Shown here one piece after another: positions 50,721 through 59,219 of a stretch of 60,607 bases of DNA. The notes beneath the pieces are model-generated. The model did not search any database. It saw nothing but the letters and a program-made list of their open reading frames with translations, and had not been told where the DNA came from. A program made the translations under genes and the position numbers. This DNA is from an uncultured Lachnospiraceae bacterium. GTDB lineage: Bacteria; Bacillota; Clostridia; Lachnospirales; Lachnospiraceae. The stretch covers positions 1-60,607 of the forward strand of contig CANQBX010000017.1 of assembly GCA_947589095.1 (NCBI GenBank), read 5' to 3'. Every line of letters starts with the position of its first letter. Within the stretch, counting starts at the first letter, position 1.

Positions 50721-52015
50721 ATTGTCTCATCAAGGAGAAAATCTATTATTCCGATATTGAGGACGCCGCTTTCGTCATACCAGCGTTTTCGGATGTCGTG
50801 ACGCACAATGATCTTCGGGAACGAGTCGCCGGTCATGGAAAACGGTTTGTTTTCGGAAATGGATTTTTCCTCTGTTTCTAAAGCATAAGCCGATTGAATG
50901 TAAGTCTTTTTTCCGCCTTTTGCTGCGACAAAATCGATCTCTCTGGCAGCACGGACTGACCGCCCCGATTTATTCTTTTCGGTTCCGTATACGATTCCGA
51001 TGTCCACCGCGCATCCGCGGATACGCAGGTCGTTATAGAGAATGTTCTCCATTATGTGCGTCATTTCCTGCTGACGAAAACCGATTCGCGCATTTCTCAG
51101 GCCGACGTCATCGCAATAGTATTTGTTCGGATAGTCAAAATAATTCTTCCCCTTCACGTCGAAGCGGCGGCATTCCTCAAACAGATATGCGTCGGCAAGG
51201 TGTGAGATATACGATGTTACGGTATTAGCCGCTACCGTGTCCTCTCCCGACAGCTGCCGCTTCGAGTTGAGTGCGTTGGCGATATTATTGGGATTTGTAA
51301 GAGAGCCGACTGATGAGCAGAGCAAATCCAATATCGCCGAAAGAACATCCTCTCTTTTGACCCTTTTGCGTTCGGCAATGTCTTTCATGTATACCTCCGA
51401 AAAGAGCGACTTTAAATAATCCATCTTTGCCGGTTCGTCGGGACGCGATAAGATCAGCGGCATTCCGCCGTAAAAAGCATATTCTTCGAAGGCTTCGGCC
51501 TTATCTCCGCCGACGGCAGCATAATACTCGGAAAAGCTCAGCGGATGCACCCGGATCTCGTCGCTGCGCCCGCGGAACTCGGTGAGAATGTCGCTTGAAA
51601 GCATGCGCGAGTTGCTTCCGGTCACATAAATGTCGAGATTGGGCAGGGAATTAAGATCATTTAACGCGTCGTAAAAGGTAATGCGCCTTCCGTTCGGATT
51701 ATACGGATTCGGCACTTCGTCAGACATTTGGATCTCGTCCACAAAAAGATAGAAGCGTTCGGATGTTTTCTCGACAATTTTCCGTACCGCACCCGCGAGT
51801 TCAAGGGGATCCCGATAGCGAATATCCTTTGCAAGGTCCAGGGCATAAAAAAGAATATGATCCTCGCTCACACCGTTTTGCAGCAGGAAGTTCTTAAAGA
51901 TAGTCGTAAGCAGATAGGACTTCCCACATCTGCGGATGCCCGTAATAACCTTTACCTGGCCGTCCCACATATATGAAATGATTTTTTTCAGATACAGATC
52001 GCGTTTGATTTCCAT
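50714..52015 (-). CDS. AAA_14/DUF4143 ATP-binding protein
   Basis: The start at 52015 (MEIKRDLYLKK) has GGAG before it; the longer frame is rejected. The 433-residue protein has the AAA_14 ATPase with Walker A GIRRCGKSYLL (~residues 28-38), Walker B YLFVDEIQM, the sensor-like YVTGSNSRML, and a C-terminal DUF4143 region (VKREDVLSAILDLLCSSVGSLTNPNNIANAL ... AREIDFVAAKGGKKTYIQ) with a nuclease-like E-x-D-F-V-A pattern. These orphan ATPases are common in gut Firmicutes and Bacteroidota; the role is unknown. The gene is less GC-rich than its surroundings, pointing to recent gain. It converges with the adhesin gene. Confidence 0.9.
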   Translation of the reverse strand: MEIKRDLYLKKIISYMWDGQVKVITGIRRCGKSYLLTTIFKNFLLQNGVSEDHILFYALDLAKDIRYRDPLELAGAVRKIVEKTSERFYLFVDEIQMSDEVPNPYNPNGRRITFYDALNDLNSLPNLDIYVTGSNSRMLSSDILTEFRGRSDEIRVHPLSFSEYYAAVGGDKAEAFEEYAFYGGMPLILSRPDEPAKMDYLKSLFSEVYMKDIAERKRVKREDVLSAILDLLCSSVGSLTNPNNIANALNSKRQLSGEDTVAANTVTSYISHLADAYLFEECRRFDVKGKNYFDYPNKYYCDDVGLRNARIGFRQQEMTHIMENILYNDLRIRGCAVDIGIVYGTEKNKSGRSVRAAREIDFVAAKGGKKTYIQSAYALETEEKSISENKPFSMTGDSFPKIIVRHDIRKRWYDESGVLNIGIIDFLLDETIV

Positions 52016-52120
52016 ATTATCATCTCCGTTGAGAACTTGACTATAAATAGTATAAAACTTCTCAATAGATATTATACATGACAATCGCAGATTTATCAAT
52101 ATGCAAATTAGTTGTCCCGC

Positions 52121-53320
52121 TTATCCGTCCGGCGCCTCCGCGGCGCGGCAGCGGTCGCGGAAATTCTTCGGCGTCATGTTCTTAAACTGCCGGAAGATCT
52201 TGCCGAAATAGCTCTGGTTGGGGAAGCCCACATAGGCGGCGATCTCCGGCAGTGAGAAATCGGAATACATAAGCAGGTTGGATGCGCGGTAGACGCGCTC
52301 TTCGTTGATGAAATCCTGCAGGCACTGGCCGCTCTCCTTTTTGAAGAGCCGGGAGAGGTAGATGGGGCTGATGCCAAGGCTTCCGGCGATGTCATCCAGA
52401 TAGATCTTTTCGCGGTAATGCTTGCGCACGTAATCCCTGGCCCGCTCCAGATAGTTGGAGCCCCTGGCGCGGTCCAATTTCTCCGCTACGCGGCCGCTTA
52501 GTTCCTCGATGGCGCGGTTGCGGTAGAGGAGCATGTGAGCGGGATCCTGGGCGTTGTCGCATTTCTGGATATAGTAGCCGCTGAGCCGGTAGGCGGTCTC
52601 GGGCGGAAGGCCGCCTTCGATGGCCGCCCGGGAACAGAGGGTGATGCCGACGATGGCAAGGTTGCGGTGGTGCGCCGCGGTCTGCTGCGCCAGGCGGCCG
52701 CTGTCCCGGTCCATGCTCTCCGCCAGCCGGACGGCTTCCTGCGTCCGGCCTTCCCGGATCGCCTGCATCAGAAGCTGCTCTTCATGGTAGCTGTGACGGT
52801 AGGAGGAGTCGTCATTTTCTTCCTCTTCCTTCAGCAGGAACCGGGTCTGGTCCTGTTTTTCGCGCATTTCGCTGTGGCTGACGATGCGGTTGAGCTGCAG
52901 CAGGTCTTCATTTTCAAGGTTCGCGTTGCCCAGGACCGTGTTGGTCAGCAGGATCATGTCGCGGATCTCGGGCAGCGTGAAGACCGGGAGAACCCGGAGA
53001 CCGTCGGATTCGATGCCGTAGGCGCGGTACATCTGTCTGCGGCGCACGGCGCTTAAGCGTTCGTGGGGCATCGGGCCCATGTAAAGGTATCCGCCCTCGG
53101 CCCGCAGACCCGCAAAATAGCAGTCGTAGCTGCTGCGGCGCAGGAACGGCTCCGTCTGAGAGGAAGTGCCCTTCCGCATAATGTCCCGCAGACGTTCTGA
53201 CTGCATCAGCGGGCTTTCGGCGACGGTATCGAAAAATGGGATCAGGGAGCCGTCGGGGGCTTCGTAGACCAGATCGACCTTGATCACGCTGCCCAGGATT
53301 CGGATGCTGCTTTCACGCAT
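52121..53320 (-). CDS. AraC family transcriptional regulator
   Basis: The start at 53320 (MRESSIRILG) has GGAGG ten bases before it. The 399-residue protein has a long N-terminal sensing part with no clear family and a C-terminal AraC DNA-binding domain of two helix-turn-helix units (IYLDDIAGSLGISPIYLSRLFKKESG, and FSLPEIAAYVGFPNQSYFGKIFRQFKNMTPKNFR). It lies divergent from the DUF3237-glycosidase genes, 359 bases apart, and is the likely activator of that catabolic locus. Confidence 0.9.
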   Translation of the reverse strand: MRESSIRILGSVIKVDLVYEAPDGSLIPFFDTVAESPLMQSERLRDIMRKGTSSQTEPFLRRSSYDCYFAGLRAEGGYLYMGPMPHERLSAVRRRQMYRAYGIESDGLRVLPVFTLPEIRDMILLTNTVLGNANLENEDLLQLNRIVSHSEMREKQDQTRFLLKEEEENDDSSYRHSYHEEQLLMQAIREGRTQEAVRLAESMDRDSGRLAQQTAAHHRNLAIVGITLCSRAAIEGGLPPETAYRLSGYYIQKCDNAQDPAHMLLYRNRAIEELSGRVAEKLDRARGSNYLERARDYVRKHYREKIYLDDIAGSLGISPIYLSRLFKKESGQCLQDFINEERVYRASNLLMYSDFSLPEIAAYVGFPNQSYFGKIFRQFKNMTPKNFRDRCRAAEAPDG

Positions 53321-53559
53321 GGCGGGGAGACCTCCGTGTTCTTCTTTATTTTGATCTTCTGATTTATTCTCATAAGCGTCTTGCAGGAAAATATTGCAGT
53401 GTAAGTATGTATTGTGCAGAAAACTTCCTGCGTATCTGTACAATTAAAAAATGATGAGAATGTATATCTATGAATATCATACCACAATTCCTAATTAATT
53501 GGAACAAAATAAGAATAAAATTGTTAAAATAAGGACAGACCGGTTGCCGGGACGTCATT

Positions 53560-53565
53560 TATAAT
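53560..53565 (+). promoter_or_regulatory. -10 box of the catabolic operon
   Basis: Perfect TATAAT; no -35 hexamer at 16-18 bases, consistent with AraC-dependent activation (inference). Confidence 0.45.
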
Positions 53566-53591
53566 GATCTCAGACAGAAGGAACTGCGGCG

Positions 53592-53640
53592 GGAATCCTG
53601 CAGCAGGAATTCTGCAGGAGGAATTCTGCAGAAGGAATAC
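53592..53640 (+). repeat. 14-bp tandem repeat (3.5 copies)
   Basis: GGAATCCTGCAGCA, GGAATTCTGCAGGA, GGAATTCTGCAGAA and partial GGAATAC, at 53592, 53606, 53620 and 53634, between promoter and ribosome site. Confidence 0.85.
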
Positions 53641-53679
53641 GGCGGAAAACCGAAATGAAATATGAGAAGGAGGCAGTTT

Positions 53680-54135
53680 ATGGACAGAACACCGATTCTG
53701 GATATCAAGATCGAGGCCAACGGGCCGGCGGTACATATGCAGGGAGAGAACGCCGAGGTGCTGATGGTTCCCTTCAAAGGATCCGTTGACAGCGACATTT
53801 TCCGCGGGATCGTGGAGCCCTGCGGGGTGGACACGCAGATCGTCAACGCCGCGGGGGTGCGTCATATGTCCGCCCGGTATCTGATGACCGGTACCGACGC
53901 GGAAGGGCAGTCCTGCCACATCTATGTGGAAAATAACGGGTGGTTCGACGACGCGGCGAAGACCATGCCGTTCCACACGGTGCCGACCTTCTATACGGAC
54001 AGCAGGGCGCTGGCGCCTTATCTGCACCGGAACCGGTTTGTGGGGGAAGGGCACGATATGGCGGACGGGCTGCATATTTTGTTCTTCGAGATTGATGGCG
54101 GAGCGACGCGGGCCGGCGGGGAGGCGCGGGCATGA
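53680..54135 (+). CDS. DUF3237 family protein
   Basis: ATG 53680 follows AAGGAGG by six bases. The 151-residue beta-rich protein fits DUF3237: VPFKGSVDSDIFRGIVEPCGVDTQIV, then ARYLMTGTDAEGQSCHIYVENNGWF, and a final strand HILFFEID. The function of the family is unknown; members form small beta barrels and occur in catabolic clusters. It overlaps the next gene by four bases (ATGA), so both are translated together. Confidence 0.75.
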   Translation: MDRTPILDIKIEANGPAVHMQGENAEVLMVPFKGSVDSDIFRGIVEPCGVDTQIVNAAGVRHMSARYLMTGTDAEGQSCHIYVENNGWFDDAAKTMPFHTVPTFYTDSRALAPYLHRNRFVGEGHDMADGLHILFFEIDGGATRAGGEARA

Positions 54136-55337
54136 ACGGGCGGTTCTACGGCGTAGGCGAGCCGCTGATCCAGCGGCAGCGGGATCAGGGCATTGACGCC
54201 GCGGCGTATCTGGATCTGGTGGCCGGACTGGGCTGCCGGGCCTACCGCTCGTGGATGCATTTGACGGAACTGCTGGCGGATCCGGTCACACCCAATCGGC
54301 AAGAGGTGGAAATGCACCGCCGCCTGCTGGATCGTGCAAAGGAGCTGGATATTGAGGTCACGGCCATGAGCCACGAGTGGTTCCTGCCGGACGGCTGCAG
54401 GCAGCGCGCGGGCCATGCGATGCCGCCGCGGGATCTGACGCCGGGCAGCCTCTACATGCAGGCCCTGGAAATGCTGGAACAGTCCTGGTACACGATGGTC
54501 TCCATTTTCCCGCAGGTGGATATCTGGGAGGTGGGAAATGAGTGGAACCTGAACGCGTTCCTGCATCCGGACGGATTCCTGGACAGCGATATGTCTCATC
54601 CCTTTACCGCGGATGAGAAGGCGGACATCGCCGTGGATATGATGTATTTCGCGGCCCGCGGCATCCGCCGGGCCAACCCGAGGGCAAAGGTAGCCAGCTT
54701 CTCGCCGGCCCTGTCCACGCCGGGACTGGGCGGGGATATGCCGGATTTTCTGCCGGTGATGTACGGCGTGGCCTGGACGCTGGATAAGATTTACCGGCGC
54801 ATTAAGAGCGGGGAGTTCTGGTCGGAAAACACGGATGATTATTTTGATCTGGTGGCCTGGCATCCTTATGTATTTACAAACCGGGAAGTGGCCAGCGACG
54901 CGGATCTGTTCTTAAATGTGCAGGAACCGGATGAGCTCTGGCGCAGCTTTAACGACGCGGCCTACAGGGTGATGAAGAAATACGGAGACGGCCATAAGCA
55001 GGTGCTTCTGACGGAGACCGGCTTCACCGACTGCGGGGACGCCGGGCTGGAGGAGCGCTATGCGGGCTACAACCGGAAGCTTCTGCAGATCGCCTCGGAG
55101 CTGCCTTACGTGCGGACGCTGCACAATTTCCGGCTTCTCAATGAGAACGCGATGCTGCGGCGGGCGGGAATCGAGGACAATCAGATCGGCGGGCTGACGG
55201 AGGTCTATTTCGGACTCTTTACCGATCCGGAGGACGGCTGCCGGCCGCGGAAGAGGGCGCTGGCGATCCAACAGATGACCGGGAGCGGCGCGGATCTGGA
55301 AACGATTGGGAGACGGCTGAGCCTGAATCAGGGATAG
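54132..55337 (+). CDS. Clan GH-A (TIM-barrel) glycoside hydrolase-like protein
   Basis: A 401-residue protein without signal peptide. It has the two hallmark acids of clan GH-A retaining glycosidases: the acid/base in WEVGNEWN (~residue 136) after the fourth strand and the probable nucleophile in VLLTETGF (~295) on the seventh; FDLVAWHPYVF lies between. The specific family (GH5, GH39, GH53 or other) is not clear. It is cytoplasmic and so would act on an imported glycoside. The start overlaps the DUF3237 stop. Confidence 0.75.
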   Translation: MNGRFYGVGEPLIQRQRDQGIDAAAYLDLVAGLGCRAYRSWMHLTELLADPVTPNRQEVEMHRRLLDRAKELDIEVTAMSHEWFLPDGCRQRAGHAMPPRDLTPGSLYMQALEMLEQSWYTMVSIFPQVDIWEVGNEWNLNAFLHPDGFLDSDMSHPFTADEKADIAVDMMYFAARGIRRANPRAKVASFSPALSTPGLGGDMPDFLPVMYGVAWTLDKIYRRIKSGEFWSENTDDYFDLVAWHPYVFTNREVASDADLFLNVQEPDELWRSFNDAAYRVMKKYGDGHKQVLLTETGFTDCGDAGLEERYAGYNRKLLQIASELPYVRTLHNFRLLNENAMLRRAGIEDNQIGGLTEVYFGLFTDPEDGCRPRKRALAIQQMTGSGADLETIGRRLSLNQG

Positions 55338-55349
55338 AGAGAATATAGA

Positions 55350-55405
55350 CTATAACCTTTTGTGTAGAAATTCAAGTTAGGTTGTCTGAGAATTACAGGT
55401 TATAG
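55350..55405 (+). other. Inverted repeat after the glycosidase gene
   Basis: CTATAACCT (55350-55358) and AGGTTATAG (55397-55405), 38 bases apart; no T run. Could be a weak terminator or protein site. Confidence 0.4.
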
Positions 55406-55720
55406 CAGGCATGATGTTCGCAGAGGCAGGATAGACCACGAGACAGGCCGATGTTTTAAAGACCGCTGCAGATGGTTTGAAATGCGTTGGTTTAGAAGTA
55501 TTGATGCGGATGATTAGGTATTTTGGCTGGAAATCAGGTTGAATTATAAATAGACTGAATTATAAGTTATAAATTGAAGCATCACAAAATAAAGCAGAAT
55601 CACAAATAGCGTAAGCAAGATCATAAATCAGAATAAAACACGAAGCAATGAAACGATTAGTCCTAACTGGCTGTTAGGTATCTAACCACCACAACTTTAT
55701 TGTAGAAGGAGGGAACACAC
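55406..55720. other. AT-rich intergenic region before the esterase
   Basis: Low-GC stretch with many short A-rich repeats (ATCACAAA, ATCATAAATCAGAA) and a small hairpin CCTAAC/GTTAGG near 55660. No gene or clear promoter is seen. A strong AGAAGGAGGG site ends it. Confidence 0.5.
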
Positions 55721-57279
55721 ATGACAGAACACATTGTCACCACCACATCCGGCGCGTCCGCGGCTATGAACGGGACGGCCGCATCGACTACCTGGGCATC
55801 CCCTACGCGGAGCCGCCCATCGGGCCGCTGCGCTTCAAGCGCTCGGTACCAAAGACCCCGTGGGAAGGCGTTTTTGACGCGAAGGACTACGGCCCGGCCC
55901 CGATCCAGTACAACAACGGCAAGGTCATGGGCGACGAGGACTGCCTGACCGTGAACGTCCAGCGGCCGCTGACGGGAGAGAAGCTGCCGGTCTTCATCTG
56001 GATCTACGGCGGCGGCTATAACACCGGTTATTCTTCCGACGAAATGTACCGGGGCGAGGCATTTGTGCGGGACGGCATCCTGTTCTTCTCCTTCAATTAC
56101 CGCACCAATCTGCTGGGCTTCTATGATTTCGGCACCTACGAGGGCTGCGAGGATTTTGACTCGAACCGGGGCCTGTCTGACCAGATCCTGGCCCTCAACT
56201 GGATCCGTCAGAACGTGGAGGCGTTCGGCGGCGACCCGGAACGCATCACCATCGGCGGCGAGTCGGCCGGCGGCGCGTCCGTAATCAACATGCTGGTCTG
56301 CCCCGGCGTGAAGGGCTGCTTTAACCAGGCGATCGTCGAGAGCGGACTGCCCAACTGTGTGATGACCCGTCAGATGGCCCGCGAGAATATCGACCTGTTC
56401 CTGGAAGGTATGGGCTGGACGGCGAAGGATCTGCAGCGCCTGCGCACCGAGGACATCCATCTGTTCCTGATCGGCCATGAGTATGTGCAGGCGAAGCACC
56501 AGTACAAGAATCCGGGAATCTTTCTGCCAGGGCCGGTCATCGACGATCTGCTTCCCATGCGCCCGATCGACGCGCTGCGGGCCGGGGCGGCCGAGGGCGT
56601 CAGGCTGATCATCGGTACCAATATGCATGAGGGCACCATGTTCGTCCATCCGGAGAACACCGGCTTCCCCAACAACTGGACCATGGTGGCGGAAATGCTG
56701 GAGAAGAACGGCAATGTGGACGCGCTGCCCAAGATCATGGGCTTCTATCACCAGAAGGGGCGGGACTATTTCACGCTGTTCAAGGATGCGGCGGTGAGCA
56801 TGGCGTCTTCGCTTCCGCCGGTGTCCGGCGACATCCGCCAGATCGGCGGCGACGCGTTTATCCGCTACGCCACCGACTACGCCTTTGAAATGCCTTCGGT
56901 GAAGGTAGCCATGGCGCAGCGCCGCTACACCGACGACGTATGGATGTACCGCTACGAGCTGGTGACCAAATCCGGTCTCGCCACCGGCTGGAAGGCCAGC
57001 CACGCCTACGAGCTGCCGGCGGTCTTCGAGAAGCCCGACCACGAGTTCAGCCGTTTCGAATTCGACGGCGAGGCGCCGGAGGTCTATGAGAACATTGTGA
57101 AGGATATACACGGCGACTGGGTGCGCTTCATTGCCACGGGCGAGCCCAATCCGGACTGGCAGCGCTTCGAAGGCGCCAAGTCTCCGGTACGCATCTACGA
57201 CCGCCAGACCCGCACTGAGATATTGGACCGCAGCCATCTGATGGAAATCTGGGGAGATATGCGGTTCTACGAGGCATGA
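55721..57279 (+). pseudogene. Type-B carboxylesterase (para-nitrobenzyl esterase-like), frameshifted near its start
   Basis: ATG 55721 with AAGGAGGG encodes MTEHIVTTTSG, then the frame is lost at about 55753-55756. From 55756 another frame reads VRGYERDGRIDYLGIPYAEPPIG, the conserved start of this family, and stays open to 57279; its first ATG is at 55927, too late to be a real start. One base is missing. The rest is intact: DEDCLTVNVQRP, FIWIYGGGYNTG (oxyanion hole), nucleophile Ser in GGESAGGAS, and the C-terminal region. An intact version would be ~519 residues and would hydrolyse esters of small organic molecules. It may be a sequencing error or a real lesion. Confidence 0.85.
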
Positions 57280-57628
57280 CGGCGGCGCGGTGTGTTTGAA
57301 TTACAGAGAGAGTTGCATGGCAGAGAGAATTGCATTGCATGGCGGAGCAGGATCCGTGCAGATTGGAAGTGAAGCGGCTTCTGTGTAATGGCTGCAGTTT
57401 TCTGGAGTAATTCGTGTTCCTGCTCTGCGGACATAAAAGTGCCGTGACAGGAGCGGCCTGCACTTACGTTTTTTGAATGTTATGGCTGGCAGACTTTCTT
57501 GCGGCAGCGGTGAGAATATCAGGACAACAAAAGAACAAAAAAGACAAAATAAAAATATAATCTTCACCCCGATCCGAGTATAGTTAGTGATAAGAAACAG
57601 GAAATAAAACCCCGAAGGAGGAAATCTC
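57280..57628. other. Intergenic region before the GPH transporter
   Basis: About 350 bases. Contains a short direct repeat (TTGCATGGC at about 57315 and 57340) and TATAAT at 57556-57561 without a good -35. No gene is supported. Confidence 0.5.
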
Positions 57629-59041
57629 ATGGTCAGTTTAGCTACGAAAAGCAACGATCCCGATACCAGCTTAGGCTGGGGCGAACGCCTCGGTTACGGC
57701 GCAGGCGCCTGCGGCTGGAACATGATCAACGGTATTATCGGAACATTTATGACGGTCTACTTTACCAATGTAGCCCTTCTGGACGCGGCAATCATTTCCA
57801 CATTGATCGCCCTGTCCAAGGTCTTCGACGGCGTGTCCGACCTGATCGTCGGCAACATCGTGGACCGCACCAAGTCCAAGATGGGCAAGGCCCGCGTGTG
57901 GCTGCTTCGGATGTGCGTTCCCTTCGCCATCTGCATGCTGCTGCTGTTCTGGGTGCCCAGCGGATTCCCGCAGGCCCTCAAGTATGTGTACGTATTTATC
58001 ATGTACAACCTGGTCAACACCGTGTGCCTGACCTTTATTCAGGTGCCCTACTACTCGCTGATCTCCCTGACCACCCGCAACGGGCAGGAGCGCGGCATGC
58101 TGGGCAATATCCAGCAGATCTTCCAGACACTGGGAAATATCATCATCAACAGCGTGTTCGTAACCTTGCTGGCAACCTTCTCCAGCAGCATGGAGACCGA
58201 GAATACCCAGGCCGGTTACACCGGCGCTCTGCTGGTCGTCTGCGCCGTGATGGTCGTGCTGGTTCTGATCACCGTCTTCTCCACGAAGGAGCGTGTCAAT
58301 GACAGCCCGGCGGAGACGGCGAAGGCCAAGAGCGACGAGGTGAAGCCGCTGGTGGCCGTCAAATCCCTTCTGCAGAACAAATACTGGGTCACCATGTTCT
58401 TCGCCATGCTGTGCATTTTCTTCGTGATCATTTTCTACTCCATCGGCGGCGTGTACTATGCGCTGTACATATTTAACGACATGAACCAGGTCAGCTGGAT
58501 GAACAACGCGATCTCTGTCGCCCAGTTCGCGATCATGTTCGCGACTCCGTTCTTCATGAAGAAGTTTGGCAAGCGTTGGATCTACACCGCGGGCATGGCG
58601 GTCCTGACCATCGGATTCCTGGGCTTCGGACTTTTCGGAACCAGCAAGCCGATTATGATCGTCTGCAATGTCCTTAAGGGCTGCGGCCTGGGCATGTCCG
58701 GCGGCATGGCCATGGGACTTGTGGCCGACGCCATCACCTACGGCCAGCTGAAGACCGGCGTCAATGCGGTCGGCATGGGCAATGCCGGAACCTCCGCGGC
58801 GCAGAAACTTGGCCTTGGCCTCGGAACGGCTGTGTTCGGATGGGTAATGTCCGGCGCCGGCTTTGACGGCGCTCTGGATCTGCAGGGTCTGCCCCAGCCG
58901 GCCAGCGTGATCACCGCGATCCGCTTCATGTACAACTGGGTGCCGATGATCATGTGCGCGATCATTTGTATCGTCATGGCGGTGTCCTTCAACCTTGACA
59001 AGGATCTGGAGAAGCTTCGCAAGGAAAAAGGTCTGGCGTAA
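57629..59041 (+). CDS. GPH-family sugar/glycoside:cation symporter (MFS)
   Basis: A 470-residue membrane protein with about 12 segments and a GAAGGAGG site. The GPH (MelB-like) features are GERLGYGAGACGWNMINGIIGTFMTVYFTN at the start, LSKVFDGVSDLIVGNIVDRTKSKMGKARVWLLR after helix 2 and VPYYSLISLTTRNGQERGMLG. These carriers bring glycosides, pentosides or hexuronides in with Na+ or H+. The neighbours (glycosidase, esterase, OYE enzyme) suggest that it imports an esterified or aromatic glycoside; that is an inference. Confidence 0.9.
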   Translation: MVSLATKSNDPDTSLGWGERLGYGAGACGWNMINGIIGTFMTVYFTNVALLDAAIISTLIALSKVFDGVSDLIVGNIVDRTKSKMGKARVWLLRMCVPFAICMLLLFWVPSGFPQALKYVYVFIMYNLVNTVCLTFIQVPYYSLISLTTRNGQERGMLGNIQQIFQTLGNIIINSVFVTLLATFSSSMETENTQAGYTGALLVVCAVMVVLVLITVFSTKERVNDSPAETAKAKSDEVKPLVAVKSLLQNKYWVTMFFAMLCIFFVIIFYSIGGVYYALYIFNDMNQVSWMNNAISVAQFAIMFATPFFMKKFGKRWIYTAGMAVLTIGFLGFGLFGTSKPIMIVCNVLKGCGLGMSGGMAMGLVADAITYGQLKTGVNAVGMGNAGTSAAQKLGLGLGTAVFGWVMSGAGFDGALDLQGLPQPASVITAIRFMYNWVPMIMCAIICIVMAVSFNLDKDLEKLRKEKGLA

Positions 59042-59092
59042 TGCGAAAACTGAGCTGCAAGGCGCGGCTGAATGAATTCCGTGCAGGATCTA

Positions 59093-59119
59093 CGGGGATG
59101 TGCTTACGGCGCATCCCCG
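59093..59119 (+). terminator. Hairpin after the GPH transporter gene
   Basis: An 11-bp stem (59093-59103 with 59109-59119, one T-G pair) with loop TTACG; no adjacent T run, so termination may be weak. Confidence 0.5.
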
Positions 59120-59153
59120 CGCTGCTAAACGGAGCAGTTTCCCAAAAATAGAG

Positions 59154-59181
59154 TTGTCTTCCGGAAAATAATCTGTACAAT
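59154..59181 (+). promoter_or_regulatory. Promoter of the OYE-family gene
   Basis: TTGTCT (59154-59159), 16-base spacer, TACAAT (59176-59181), 38 bases before the start. Confidence 0.5.
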
Positions 59182-59219
59182 AAAAGTAAAGATGAAACAA
59201 CAATCAGGAGGAGATCACC

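Larger units (their letters stand above)
53321..53679. other. Divergent regulatory region of the catabolic locus
   Basis: AT-rich near the regulator, with TATAAT at 53560-53565 and no good -35, as in activator-dependent promoters. A 14-base tandem repeat follows in the leader. Confidence 0.6.

Noticed and set aside
55663-57237. 524-codon minus-strand open frame opposite the carboxylesterase
   Set aside because: The plus strand carries clear esterase motifs (GGESAGG); the minus frame is a codon-bias shadow of a GC-rich gene.
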